Part shown: one piece after another, positions 11,201-22,371 of the stretch
How positions within the stretch are numbered: the stretch's first letter is position 1
Layout: every line of letters starts with the position of its first letter
Assembly (NCBI GenBank): GCA_002286715.1
Contig: NSJX01000016.1
Span: forward strand, 318,030-382,029
DNA: 64,000 bases
From: Dentipellis sp. KUC8613
Taxonomy: Eukaryota > Basidiomycota > Agaricomycetes > Russulales > Hericiaceae
Direction: 5' to 3'
Made by a program: the position numbers and the translations under genes
The notes under the pieces: generated by a model
What the model was told of the DNA's origin: nothing
The model's input: only the letters and a program-made list of their open reading frames with translations
Databases searched by the model: none

Positions 11201-12744
11201 GGTCAGTCGCCGCAAAACCACGGAGCGGATCTTTTAGCACAAGTGACTCGCAACCTATGGAAGCGGAAGCACGTCGAACATCTCTGCCTGGACTCGATCG
11301 CTCTGGTGTCTATTCGCCACCTGCCAGGCCGGCTTTCTTCCGACCACCACGAGACAGCATGCTCCCTCAACCTCGGCGAAGCCCCCTTGCTTCCCCCTCA
11401 TTGCCTGAATCGCCTAATGCAACTGCATCAGCGCCAGGCAGACGCATACGAGAGTCGATTGCTTCTATAGCTGGATTCTCTCCTGCCCCGAAAACATCAA
11501 AGGCCGGACCTAGGCCTCTACTTCTAAGCACATCCTCGCTAATTACAGGAGTAGTGCCTTCACCTTCACCATCTTCAGCTCGCTTCAGTGTACCCTCTCA
11601 TATGGCTCGTGAGCAGCAATCGTCTGATCTACGAAGAAGACCGACTTCACGACACCGTGATTCCCAGTCCTCGGTATCATCCATAGGTTCGCGCACACCA
11701 CACAAGATGGGCACGCGTTCCGATGTTGAATCGGATGCCATGGATAGTAGAAGAATTCCTCTGCATCGAGGATCAATATCTCCAATAGCTCCAACATCTC
11801 GGATAGGAAACTCAAGGCCGACTTCCCAGTCTTCAGCTTCGGATCGGGGTACGGTCAGTCCATCAGGAGGTTCTCAAACGATCTCTATACGAGCAAAGCA
11901 CTATCAAAATTCTCGCAAAGGATGGGGTAGAGTTGACATGCCCGATTCTCCCAGCACCTTACCATCCTCCCCACCTCCTCCAACACCTCCTTCCTTGACC
12001 ATTTCGCCAGGAGGCAACGAGGTGTCCAGTGGACTCTATCGACGCGGGTCTGCGTTGAACGACCCAAGTGTCCGTGCTCTAGATCTGTCAAGTGAAACTC
12101 GGAGATATGCTCGCAAGAAGACAGCACCCCTGAGCCTACAGCTCAACGAGGCCTCTGACTCGTCGGCCAGCGTCGACTCTCCTGCAAAAGTATCTCGGGT
12201 ACGATCCAAACGCCATGCCAATACCCCGACGAACCTACGAATTCAGAAGTCGGATTCACAATCTAGTGGAGGTACAGAGCACAATACTCCAAGTCCACAA
12301 GGCCTTGCTTTACCCGAGTGGTCTGAAGATCACGATAGTACAACGACACCGCGTGCAACTACGTTCGACGGAGCGCACAGCGAAAGCGAAGATGATCATC
12401 AACTTTCTTCTGGTCCCCAAGCATCTCCCCGTTCTCCCAGACGTATCAGGAAGATATCGAACGAAGCTAGCATGGAAACTTCACGAACACGGAAGTTCCC
12501 CCTGGAGGATCTGGGAGGGGCTGGAGGAAGGAAGGTACCCAGAGAAGCCCATCAGGATGGCGCACGTTCACGCAAGAGCTCTACAGACGGACAGTCGACA
12601 AGATCACGGAAAACTTCAGCAGACAATCGCAACCACAAGCGTGTCAGGGACAGTGCAGCGGAGGAGGGTGATGACGAGGGGTATGACGACTTGTTAAGTG
12701 CATACGAAAGCGAAGATAGTGTTGCACATCATCATTCACGTTGA
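8267..12744 (+). CDS. IST1-domain / TBC-like fusion protein
   Basis: Twelve exons give 1300 aa in one frame: 8267-8296, 8349-8575, 8631-8704, 8762-8856, 8905-9020, 9079-9164, 9219-9261, 9315-9390, 9437-10135, 10182-10222, 10277-10447, 10500-12744. Residues 1-~180 are an IST1 (DUF292) domain, with MWDPRRVK, DITTLLQQGNVMLARAKAQK and ALSAPPVSASDMNSYL. IST1 proteins regulate Vps4 and ESCRT-III at endosomes. Residues ~205-560 resemble a Rab-GAP TBC domain: IPDDPCWLRPRTWRLLLGTL, DLVRRLLDPY, a D282-x-x-R285 arginine-finger candidate, HYSYRWLAPVLTHTLPL, VLSVWDALF. The usual YxQ glutamine finger is not found where expected (HKSPHMASLL, 408-417), so GAP activity is uncertain. The rest is a ~700-aa Ser/Pro/Arg-rich disordered tail. 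The IST1-TBC junction is the intron at 9021-9078. An alternative is two genes, with the TBC part starting at the ATG at 9134. Confidence 0.82.
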
Positions 12745-12900
12745 CTACAGGTACATGAATCCTAAATACTGTTCCGATATACACTTTTTATGGTCATACT
12801 AGCTTAGCGATAAGTAGGCCCTTCGAGTCAGAACTATGCCTGATATTCATGCGTAGCACGTTTCTCGGTTCTAACGGCAGCATTTTATAATTAACATTGT

Positions 12901-13691
12901 TTAAGACGACCACTGAACATGCTCGCTCAGATGATCGAGGATGCCATGGTACACTTCCAGTAAGATAGGCAGATGAGGCAGAATATTCTGATGTGGGCTC
13001 AGAAAGGACATTGATTGTGGATGAAGCCACACACACCTCGAAAGCGATTTGTAATTTCCGTGTGCTATTGGGGGACGTCTGAAGGATGGCAATATAATGA
13101 TATATGTCCCACCCCCTAAGACCTTCATTGATGATGAGGTCCTGGAATGCCGCCAAAGATATGAAGCTTCGGGATACAAACAACGGATACGGAGGAAATC
13201 CTCTATGCGTCTCTAGCTGTATGCCGTGAGGTGTAACAAAGACGGACTCTAATGCCCATAGACTTTAGCTATGATCCGAGGATAATTAAGATGAACGAAA
13301 GATGCCCACCCCATAATACCTGAGTGCATTGTTGATAGGTCAACCAAATGGTTATGAACCCGAGTACTGCACACGATATAATGCAGTGGAATACCTACAG
13401 TACAAGACGTTAGTTGAGTGAGAGCTGTCAGAGAAATATAATACACACGAAAAGCCACAAGATGATTGCTAGGATTATGGCAGCGGTACCAACATCTCTC
13501 CAAGCCAATCCAAACGTTCTTCGGACATTGCCTTCATAATCGAAACCCTTCTTTTCGACACGATATTCACAAGATGGGCCAGGGGCTTTTATGAGAAGGA
13601 GTTCAGGGTTTGTGGTAGGCAGCGGTCGCGTGCACTGCAGCGGCTGCATGCACGAATGCTCTAGACATGCAATACTCGACTTGTCCATCAT
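12901..13691 (-). CDS. GPI15: PIG-H, subunit of GPI N-acetylglucosaminyltransferase
   Basis: Four exons (13691-13449, 13394-13310, 13248-13037, 12987-12901) encode 208 aa. The family signature is clear: ESVFVTPHGIQLETHRGFPP, FISLAAFQDLIINEGLRGW, then NILPHLPILLEVYHGI near the C-terminus. Two hydrophobic stretches at about residues 69-98 (AAIILAIILWLF and CIISCAVLGFITIW) form the membrane hairpin typical of the family. The protein is part of the ER complex that adds GlcNAc to phosphatidylinositol, the first step of GPI-anchor synthesis. The start is uncertain: ATGs at 13691, 13688 and 13649 are all possible, and an in-frame ATG at 13772 lies inside the dispersed repeat. The 3' end converges with the IST1-TBC gene, 156 bp away. 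Confidence 0.9.
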
Positions 13692-13713
13692 TGCACATTT
13701 CTGTCTAGAGACT

Positions 13714-13955
13714 CGGTCACGAACCGGAATCATGCATGATGCATGATGACTCAGAGCCTCATGCACATGCATAGACTCAGACGGCGAATTAGTGTACGTC
13801 GCGTTGCCGCGGCTTCACGTCATGCATGCATCTCACAAGTGCTTACAAGACGAAGGCCTAAGACACTACGTGCAAGTGGTATATGTGTATGTATCGAATC
13901 GTCCATATTAATGGTAAGGTAAGCGCTTGTGCACCGTGAAGGCTAGCTGTGTGGG
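13714..13955. repeat. Dispersed repeat, copy 2
   Basis: This is the second copy of the 7391-7627 element in the same orientation. It begins about 25 bp upstream of the likely PIG-H start codon, so it would form the 5' UTR or core promoter of that gene. An extra CATGATG duplication near 13735 and a changed segment at 13760-13772 distinguish it from copy 1. Confidence 0.92.
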
Positions 13956-14193
13956 GATTATGTGTACCATCCCCTCCGAATCCAAAACTGACCATCCGGG
14001 AACAACTGCAACTCCAAGTATCGTCCATGTGTGATCGTGAGATCTCGTAAATAACGTAGCCAAATAGTTCAGTCGGCGAAAGTTCGGTCAAATGTCTCTG
14101 GAGGCCGACGACAGTAAACAAAGAGTCGGCCTCCCACCCATCCCAAGAGATCAGTCAATTAGGTGAACCATCCTCCATCCCGAATCGTTCCTT

Positions 14194-15727
14194 TTAGAGC
14201 ACGAGGCCAGCAATGGCGGCGGCGAAGAGACTAGCCAGCATCGCAGTGCCAGGTGCGATGGTGACAGTAGCCGAGCTTGAAGCACCACCGGTAGGAGCAG
14301 CAGAGCCACTCGAACCGCTAGCACGGGACGATTGGCCCTGGCTCTGGCTGCCCGTAACGGAGGCCGATCCAGTTGAAGACTGTGAAGAAGTGAGTGAGTT
14401 GGAGGATGCAGACGCGGGAGGTGTGGAGATCGCGGATGTAACGTTGGAGGACGCGGGAGGGATGGATGAGGCAGAGGATGGTATCGGAGCACCCACAGCA
14501 GACGAAGAAGTGGACGTTGGGGCACCCGAAACGGCGAGACCGTTGCCAATGCTCGTGAGAGTCGTGCAAGACGACGAGGCAGGAGCAGGATGGGCAGCCG
14601 GAGTGGCGGGATCACCCTGGTGGAAAGTCGAACCGCCGTATACACCCATAGGCTTTGAAAGGTCACTGTTAGCTTCATTCAGAAATCTCTGTTGAGTTGA
14701 CCAACCTCGCCGCTGTCGGCCTTGCAACGGTCGAATGAACCATTGCCGTAGTTTCCAGGCATGTTCCAGTCGCAGCCCATCACGTCATAGATGTGCTGGC
14801 ACAGAGCGGGCGCATTGGGGCCATCCTTGCATCCACGGAAGCAGAACTCAGTGTCCGAGACGAAGTTCTATTCATGCTGTCAAATCAGGAAGTCAATCTT
14901 CCAGGATACGAGAAATACCCACAGTCCACTCGTGAAGCTGCAAGGGCTGGCCGGTAAACGCGGAGGAGAAGACAAGACCGCCGATGGGGTTACCTGTTCG
15001 TGTATCAGAACCGCCATGAACTTGAAAGTGCAAGAAACCTGTTTACCGTTGCCGTCGGCTCCGTGAGGATCCAATTCGCCTCCCTCGTCGCCAGCAGGGA
15101 CGTTTACTTTTGTCAAATCGCCGACACCTGGGGAGATTTCCCCCACGCTTCAGCACGATGTTCGAGGGGCCTGGTACCGAGAGATAAGGACCCACCAGTG
15201 ATCTGGACGTAGTCCGGCGTCTGCACGAAATGTGCTCCCTGGATGGTTCCATCAGGGATGACACGCGTGCCATATCCAGCCTGATAGAAGCTTCATGTAA
15301 GTGGCAGAACTGCGGGGATGCGAAAAGGACTCGCCTTCATGCACCATGCAACTTCGATCCGCTGATCCAAGGGTGTCTCTCAGCAAGCATCCACGCGAAA
15401 TAAACAGAGATTTGCGCACCTCAGTCTCGCCAATGACAGAATTCGGGCCAGATTCCGGAGGGGCAAAGATGCAGAAGTCGTCGACCGAGTTTACTATGGG
15501 TGGCATTCGTCGTGAGACGATTCGGCCAACGTATTCTGAATAAACTCACGATACGCGTTCTGGCATTGCGAAGTCTGGTTGGATCCGGTACCGCACTTGT
15601 TCGTTCCACTCTGACCCTGTTCGGAATGGTCGGGCGCATTCGACGGAGAGTACGTCGCAGAGTAAGTCTGCGCCCAGACAGCAGCGACCCCGAGAGAAAG
15701 CGCGGTTCCGACAGCCTTCACCAACAT
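14194..15727 (-). CDS. Secreted GPI-anchored glycoprotein, macrophage-activating-glycoprotein-like
   Basis: Eight exons give 378 aa: 15727-15550, 15493-15420, 15361-15335, 15280-15196, 15127-15047, 14993-14923, 14867-14706, 14652-14194. An N-terminal signal peptide (LVKAVGTALSLGVAAVWA) is followed by a Cys-containing ectodomain with NSVDDFCIFAPPE, AGYGTRVIPDGTIQGAHF, PHGADGNGNPIGGLVF, GCKDGPNAPALCQHIYDVMG and PMGVYGGSTFHQGD. This pattern is that of the Agaricomycete family annotated as macrophage-activating glycoprotein. A ~120-residue Ser/Thr-rich O-glycosylation stalk and a C-terminal hydrophobic tail (AMLASLFAAAIAGLVL) indicate a GPI anchor, so it should sit at the plasma membrane or cell wall. 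The intron at 15334-15281 begins with GC, and no GT donor keeps the frame. The true function of the family is unknown. Confidence 0.88.
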
Positions 15728-18218
15728 GCTTGTACCGTGAGGGGGACGGGGTGGTTGGACGTGATGGAAGGGATGAGGACGGGGGCAACCACGCGCAGAA
15801 CGGGCACCGGCCTATTTGAGGTTTCGGGACCACGTTGGTATTCGGCACCGTTAGCGTTCATGTGGACCGTCTTCGGAGGTCTTTCAGGCAATTTGTGGCC
15901 GAGATAAGGCGTATTGAAGCCGTGCAGATATAAGTGCCTGGCCTTTGACGGCAGTTTATGACCTCTCCGTCTTTTCTGCGCCCACATCTCTTCTCTTCAC
16001 GTGTCCTCTGTATTTTTGAACGAGAAGATCATGAGCACTGATGCCCCCACACCATGAGAACGCAACACTTACCTGCGAATTCTTTGAGACGGTGTGGTCC
16101 ATGGTCGGCTTGCTCGCGACCGTGGACAAGGGCTTGGCAGCCGAGCCACCATTGGGCCCCTGCCATTCATAGTTAGGCGCCGCGATAAGTATCGATATCA
16201 TTCAAACGCGGGCTAGGAATTTTGATGATAAAATTTTATCGGACGAAAATCCCCTAGCATCTAGAACGCCCCCAGCGGGCACGACTCCCGTGTCTGCTCC
16301 AAGGCCAGTTAGAAATACATTTTTATCTCTTGAAGCGAGCCCTTCGAGGACGAAGGAACGGACCTCGCTTGGACCTCGCTGTCATCGTTTCATTCAATTA
16401 CTACGACATGGGCATTAACTTGACACATTTCTATTGAAATGATGTAAGTTTGCTGGCATGCTGTCAGTCCAACACTGGCAAGGTCAAAGGCAAGTGTTAC
16501 GTTACTAAATACTTACCACATTATCACAGTCACCGAGGGAGCCAAGTAACAGTAATGTAACAAGTCTCTGCATAATCTAGGCTGCGAATGGCTCGCTTGA
16601 AATGAGGATCACCCCTATATACATCGTGGCTGATCGCTCGTACGTGTATGCTCGTCTGTGCGACTAGAACGTCGACGACAGCAGCACGTCTCTTCGGGTG
16701 ATACTAATTGAATACAATCTTGGACGTCGACAAGCGCTGATGGACGCCGAGTAAGGATAGGCTAAGTCTCGCCAGACATCCGCGATAATCGGCCATTCGT
16801 TGGTTGCGACATGTCTGAGGATCCCTGGACGCCGCACTACGCGACCAGCGATTGAAAAGCCAGGACGGGTTGATGGGCTGGCACTGACGCTTCAAAGGGG
16901 ATCTGGCAGATCAAGGACGAAACTTGGTTTCTTATTGGACGTATCGATGTGGGCTATCCTCCGGAAGTGCTCACCTTTCATGCATGTCGCGTCTGTGTTA
17001 CTTGGGCCTGTTAGTTTTCATGGCCGTCGCTCACCTTTTTCCTGAAGCGTCATAGTCACGAAAAGCAGCAGTGGGCATATCTAGAGCCTCGGTCGTCGCG
17101 CGAGCACTAATAGTCAGTTTAGTGCACGGCTGTCTCCGAGCCGCCATATATTTGCGGGGCCCCGCCTTGCCAAGGACCATTCTTGTCGCTCGCGATCGAC
17201 GTGAGTCCGTCGATCCAATCGTGCACTCTCTTTGCAGAGGCTTCGTCCCTGCAACCCCTTGATCATGATCGTTGAGCGATTTGTCCGAGTTCTACCGCCA
17301 GAGCGACAAAACCTGCACGCCACGTCCCACGCCTCACGCCTTCTGCAACGTCATTTCTTCTCGTTCATCATTGGCCACTGTTCAAGCTTTCCATTTGCAG
17401 ACGAGCCAGCCGGTCAAGTGACCCTCCCAGGTTCTCTTCGAATGTTGGGCAGATTAACATCGTTGAGCCGCTGAGCCTGACCACCCGCATTTTGGGTTGA
17501 TGGCGGCTCAAACATGGAGACCTGTCGTCTCCTTCTCTCCGCGCTCATCCACTGTCGACGACCCGAGTCTTCGACTGACTGTCGTCTGATTTGAAGAGCT
17601 TGTCAATGTGCGACGCGTTCAGTGATATGTCAGCCATGCAAGTCATCGGGGAGTGGCCACTGCTGGCATTGCGGGGAAACCGCCTGCCGCTGGAGACCCT
17701 GCATCGTTATCATATCACCCAGTATCGTTTACAAGGGGAGGCTCTACTTATACCGGGAAACCTCTGGGACATCCTCAGCCAGGAACACCCACGGACCCCT
17801 GTATCGTGTCTGTGCGCTCTTATGAACCCTTTTTCTTCTTCAATGGAGTCGTTCAAGCTTTTGACTCAATGAAGTGCTAGCCTACATACGTTCTTGGAAT
17901 AGTGTTCAATTATGAGCGTCAGACGACCACCGAGTGCAAGCCTCTGATGATCTCATAAACGCGACCATGTTGAACCGACCTCGTGTGGACATTTACGGGG
18001 CTGAAACTGAGCGTTCTTCTTCCTCCTTTTGGTATCAAAATCCTCAGGCCAATGGCTCAAGTGATAGCCGACCATAGCCAGTGACCGTGATCACGGAGAC
18101 CCCATTCGCCAGCGCTGTAAGGCGATGTGTAGCCAACGAAGATCCGCTCCGGGACATATAAGACGGGCTGTCGCTGGCTGGTTGCGGTAAGCCTCACATC
18201 TTCTCTCTCAAGCCCAAC
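15728..18218. other. 2.5-kb stretch without a recognised gene
   Basis: This interval holds the promoter of the GPI-anchored glycoprotein and, at its right end, that of the P450. One ORF on the minus strand (ATG at 16201) runs ~43 codons (NYEWQGPNGGSAA within it) into a perfect GTAAGT donor at about 16072, and might be an exon of an unrecognised gene. I could not find its partner exons. Other ORFs (16704-16895, 16800-17045, 17591-17880) show no domains. Confidence 0.5.
18153..18162 (+). promoter_or_regulatory. TATA-like element of the P450 gene
   Basis: GACATATAAG lies about 60 nt upstream of the P450 start codon at 18219, a usual position for a core promoter in this kind of genome. Confidence 0.4.
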
Positions 18219-20190
18219 ATGGCCATCGTCGAGCACCTCTTCGAGGCTGTCCGTAGTCTGAGCCTCGCCTCTATCCTTGCTCTCATACCCGTGGCCATCG
18301 TCTTAGCGCATGTCGTTCCGTACTTCTTGGACCCCTACGGCCTCCGTTCATACCCTGGCCCGTTCCTTGCCAAATTTTCCGACCTATGGTTAGGTTGGGT
18401 CGCTGCTCACGGCAATCGCTCTGTGGCCGTGCACGAGTTGCACAAGAAATACGGTGCGTACATCGCGAAGTCATCTGTTGCCGCTGATGTGGATGTTGAT
18501 CGACCACGTCTGGATAGGCCCCTACGTCCGCATCGCGCCTAGTCACTTGTCTGTGGCAGACCCGGCGTCCCTGCAGGAGATCTATGCGCACGGCAACGGC
18601 ACCACCAAGTCTGAGTTCTACGAGGCCTTTGTCTCCATCCAGCCCGGCCTCTTCAACATCCGGGACCGCGTAGCTCATTCCCGCAAGCGTAAGATAGTCT
18701 CACACATATTCTCCCAGAAGAGCGTACTCGACTTCGAGCCGCATGTGAGAGAGTATGTGAAGATGCTCTTACAACAGTGGGATAGGCTATACGACTTGGC
18801 CTTGAAAGGCGAGTCAGGTTCCGAGGGCGAAGGTTGGACTGGCCACGATGGAAAACTCTGGCTTGATTGCTTGCCTTGTGAGTAAGATGCCATCTTCCGT
18901 GACGTTTTTAGAGGTTGACGACGCATATAGGGTTCAACTACCTGGCTTTCGATATCATCGGTATTTCCTCCATCTGCTGCAGACTCACAAACCTTGATCT
19001 GAACCTCAAATAGGCGACCTCGCGTTCGGTACTCCTTTCGGAATGCTGACTGCTTGCAAGGACTACGCGCCTGTTGCGAAAGTGGGCGAGAACTATGGCA
19101 AAGATGGCTCGCACGGTGAAGTCGTCGGTCTTCCGGCCGTGCAAATTCTCAATGAGCGTGGCGAGTTTTCGGCTTCCATCGGTGTCCTGCCGATGTGGAT
19201 TCGCCCTTATGTCAAGCGCTGTATCCCTTGGTACAGTAAGGGAAATGCTGCCGTACAGAACCTCGCTGGTATTGCGGTTGCTGCTGTCGCGAAGCGCATC
19301 AACGCGCAGACCGACAGGGTGGACTTACTGAGCAAGCTCCAGCAGGGCAAAGACGACGAGGGGAAGCCAATGGGTATTGGCGAATTGACTGCTGAGGCTC
19401 TTACACAGCTCATCGCTGGAAGTGACACAACGTCCAAGTCAGTCTGATTTTCTGGATGATTGGATGAAATATGGGGGAAATCTGACCTTGGCTGTTCTAG
19501 CACGTCTTGCGCCGTCACATACTACCTCGCTGCGCACCCTCACGTTCAGAAGAAGTTACAACAGGAATTGGACGAGGCCCTCGGTAACGACGATCACCCC
19601 GTCTCCAATTTCGACGCCATTAAGGGACTCACCTACCTCGACGCCGTGATCAACGAGGTCCTTCGTATCTACTCGACTTCTGGCATTGGTCTACCCCGCG
19701 CTGCTCCGAAGGGCGGTATGGTTGTTCTTGGCATGCCTTTTCCTGCCGGCGCAGTCCTCAGCACTCCCACGTACACTATCCACCGCGACCAAGAGGCCTG
19801 GGGCGAGGACTCCGACTCCTTCAGGCCCGAGAGATGGTTTGAGAGGGAGCCGGAGAAGATGCAGAAGGCGTTCAACCCGTTCTCATTTGGTCCTCGGTAC
19901 GGCTGCGCTTGTGTTTCATCTTTCTCTGCGTCCACTTACATGTATTGTACTTAACAGAGCTTGTGTCGGCCGAAACCTTGCCAGTATGGAGCTCCTCATC
20001 ATCATCTCCTCAGTCCTTCGTCACTACAGCTTCGTCCTCGAGTCGCCGGGAGAGGAGGTGTGTATTACATATGTTGCTCACGCGATGGGCCCATCCTGAT
20101 CATGTGCTTTTCAATTAGCTTGTCGTCAAGGAGGGATTCCTCAGAAAGCCCACCGGGTGTCGGGTTGGCATCACCAGGAGGAACGTCTGA
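18219..20190 (+). CDS. Cytochrome P450, CYP53 (benzoate 4-hydroxylase)-like
   Basis: Seven exons (18219-18453, 18518-18877, 18931-18960, 19014-19437, 19501-19896, 19958-20057, 20119-20190) give 538 aa. Residues ~11-33 form an N-terminal ER membrane anchor, followed by the proline-rich YPGPFLAKFSDLWLGW. The I-helix motif is LIAGSDTTS, the K-helix ExxR is EVLRIY, and the heme-binding loop FGPRACVGRNLA places the iron ligand at Cys484. HTRKRKIVSHIFSQK-like sequence (here HSRKRKIVSHIFSQKSVLDF) and WFNYLAFDIIGDLAFG are characteristic of CYP53, which para-hydroxylates benzoate and related aromatic acids with NADPH-cytochrome P450 reductase. Family assignment is by recall; substrate is inferred. Exon 3 is only 30 nt. 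Confidence 0.9.
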
Positions 20191-20631
20191 AGGTATCACT
20201 TTACACCCATCTCATGTATACCATTGAACGACTTTGATTACGACGTATGCTTTGCTTTTGAATCTCAGTGTATCGTCTTGCTGTAAAGATACTTTGCTGT
20301 GCATTAGACCCAAGGCGTGAAGTCATCTGCGAGAAACAGGCCTGAAATGGTCCTCAATCGTAGGGTGGCTCTTGCACACACTGCGGCGCAGCAGGCTGTG
20401 GAAGTGATCCTCGATTGCGAGCACGGTTATACGTCGGTAGCAGTGGTCCGGGCAGTACATGGTATCGGTATCCCACGAGTGTGAGACCCAGCGTCCCCTG
20501 CCCCGCACCTGCTTCTGCTTCTCCTTAGTCATCGAGTGACTTTGTTAGCCATGATTGTCTCCGTTCCCAGAAAACGATCCTCGGTGTGCGTTGCAGCACT
20601 GTGGACTCGGTCCCACCCATGAGCACCCACT
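20191..20631. other. Intergenic stretch
   Basis: This interval lies between the P450 stop and the next start and holds no recognised gene. It contains the P450 3' UTR and the promoter of the small membrane protein that follows. Confidence 0.5.
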
Positions 20632-21357
20632 ATGTCGTCTAGCAGCCTCACTTCGAGCACAACCGCGCCCCTGCCCTCCGGGACAGATGCAGGGACGATT
20701 GGCGGGGCGCCGCCGTTCTTCCAGTCGGGCGCATCTCCGCCATTGATCATAGGCTTCATCGCGCTCGGGACATTTGCATTGGGCATCCTGGGTATCTGTG
20801 GATGGAGGAGGATAACGGGCAGGAACATACTGGGCCACGAGGTGCTGCACGTCGTGCACGAGCGGCGACGGGCGAGGAAGAAGGATCCAGAGCTGGGGGA
20901 GAAGCCAGAGCTGTATGATGTCTGGTGCGATGAACCACAGCTAGGTCACTCGGATATGACATGGGAGGACATTATGGCGCGTGCAATCATTTCAAATCTA
21001 TGAGCTCACTGGGACTAACTTCGCTTGTAGCCGCTGTCGACGACGAGAGTAGACGGCTCGATACCCGGGGTACCAGTTAGCGCGTCTTCTCAATACCTAG
21101 CAGCGGCCGCCAAACGGCGGAAGGAGAAAGCCATAGAAGGCTCGAGCGAGAATCTATCACGCACCGAAGCAAACAGCTTGCAGGTCGCCGTCGTTTTGGC
21201 CATGCCATCACCTACCCAGTACTGGAAAGAAGATACCAAAGTTCGCAGCAGCTCAGAAGGTTACGATTGTCGAGAGCCACCCGACTATTCGATTGGCCTT
21301 ATCACGATACCATGGACATTTGACGAAGATCTGGTAGAGGGTGGCAGATGCGAGTGA
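20632..21357 (+). CDS. Small single-pass membrane protein, family member A
   Basis: Two exons (20632-20976, 21031-21357) give 223 aa. A Ser/Thr/Pro-rich N-terminus without a classical signal peptide precedes one membrane helix (~37-58), then a basic juxtamembrane stretch (HERRRARKK). Four blocks are shared with the genes at 21652-22371 and 57417-58402: LYDVW (94-98), WEDIM-PLS across the intron, VAVVLAMPSP, and DYSIG. The intron starts with GC (ATG/gcgcgt). The only nearby GT donor would shift frame and end the protein early, and the two paralogs have introns at exactly this point, so GC-AG is well supported. The likely topology is outside N-terminus and cytosolic C-terminus. Function is unknown. 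Confidence 0.8.
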
Positions 21358-21651
21358 GCCGGTCGTATCGGATGAGACGACCACATGCAGAGAGATTTAT
21401 ATTTACGCACTGTACAACATACCTTCCCAAGGCTAATGAGCTGTTGACGATCTCAGAGAAGACCCATCGCGTCGCGCGATCTTTGAGTGCCATCAAAAAA
21501 CCAAGCGTGGATTAGAGCTGGAAGTATACAACAAAATAACCGAACTGTAATGTATCAGGTCATTGCAGGTCGTGAACATCGAGAAATATGAAGACAACTC
21601 GTATGTTACAGTCACCATATCGTACAATCCTCCCGGTCACTGGGACTGGTA
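21358..21651. other. Convergent intergenic spacer between paralogs A and B
   Basis: These 294 bp separate the stop codons of two paralogous genes arranged tail to tail. It must hold both 3' ends. No obvious hairpin or repeat is visible. Confidence 0.5.
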
Positions 21652-22371
21652 TCATGGGCGAGCACCTTCGGGAAAGCGAGTCTGATAGGTCCCTAGGGCA
21701 TATTCCCCGGACTGCGACCATAATGCGGATGACGTTTCGGATGCTGCGTCTTTGGTAGTACGGCGCGTAGGCGATGGCATAGCGATAAGGAAAGAGACGT
21801 TTGCTGTGGGCATGGCATCGGTCGCAGTGATGACTTCATCGGAAGACGGCGCGTGAGGATTTCTACCGGTGTTGTGGAAAGGGTGAAGCCAGCTTCGGGA
21901 TTTCTCTGGCTCTGGGGATACACCTTCGGTATTAGATTGAACAGTCTCCTCGATGGTCACAGACAGTGGCTGTAAGATGAAGAAACATCATAAATCTGGG
22001 CCGCTCGATCATTCGTTCATATAACTCACCACCAGCGTGGCCCACTCGCCCTTCCCTTCTAGTTTCTCGTCGTCTGCCCAAACTTCATATAGCGGAGGAG
22101 GGCCTCTGGGTGTGTAACCTCCTGTCTGCTCGTCGTATTGCAGCAGTCCCATGACCCGGGCATGGCGCTGCATGCGAACGCGATGCCACAAGAATCCACC
22201 AATGAGGAATGCCCCAATGACAACTATTATAACGATGATAAACCCAAACAGCATCACACTCGTAGTGTTGGTGCTGCTGCCGCTGGTTGTGACCCCTCCA
22301 CTGGGGTCACTGGACGGTAACAGGGATGACGTTGTGGGCGAGGTAGGAAAGACAGAGGTCGAGGAAGCCAT
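21652..22371 (-). CDS. Small single-pass membrane protein, family member B
   Basis: Two exons (22371-22030, 21969-21652) give 219 aa. The first ~38 residues are Ser/Thr-rich. A very hydrophobic helix follows at ~39-62 (FGFIIVIIVVIGAFLIGGFL), then a basic stretch (HRVRMQRHAR). The conserved blocks are LYEVW at 94-98 (the same position as in member A), WATLV-PLS across the intron, VSFLIAMPSP, and EYALG. This intron has a normal GTGAGT donor. Convergent orientation to member A suggests an inverted local duplication, but sequence between the blocks has diverged almost completely. An in-frame upstream ATG at 22542 is less likely, because translation from it would add a Pro/His-rich segment lacking in the paralogs. 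Confidence 0.8.

Noticed and set aside
14213..14695. 160-codon plus-strand acidic ORF opposite the glycoprotein stalk
   Set aside because: Antisense shadow of the Ser/Thr-rich coding exon.
12901..15727. A GPI-related gene cluster (PIG-H next to a GPI-anchored protein)
   Set aside because: Two neighbouring genes with separate promoters are not evidence of clustering in this kind of genome, where housekeeping genes are scattered.
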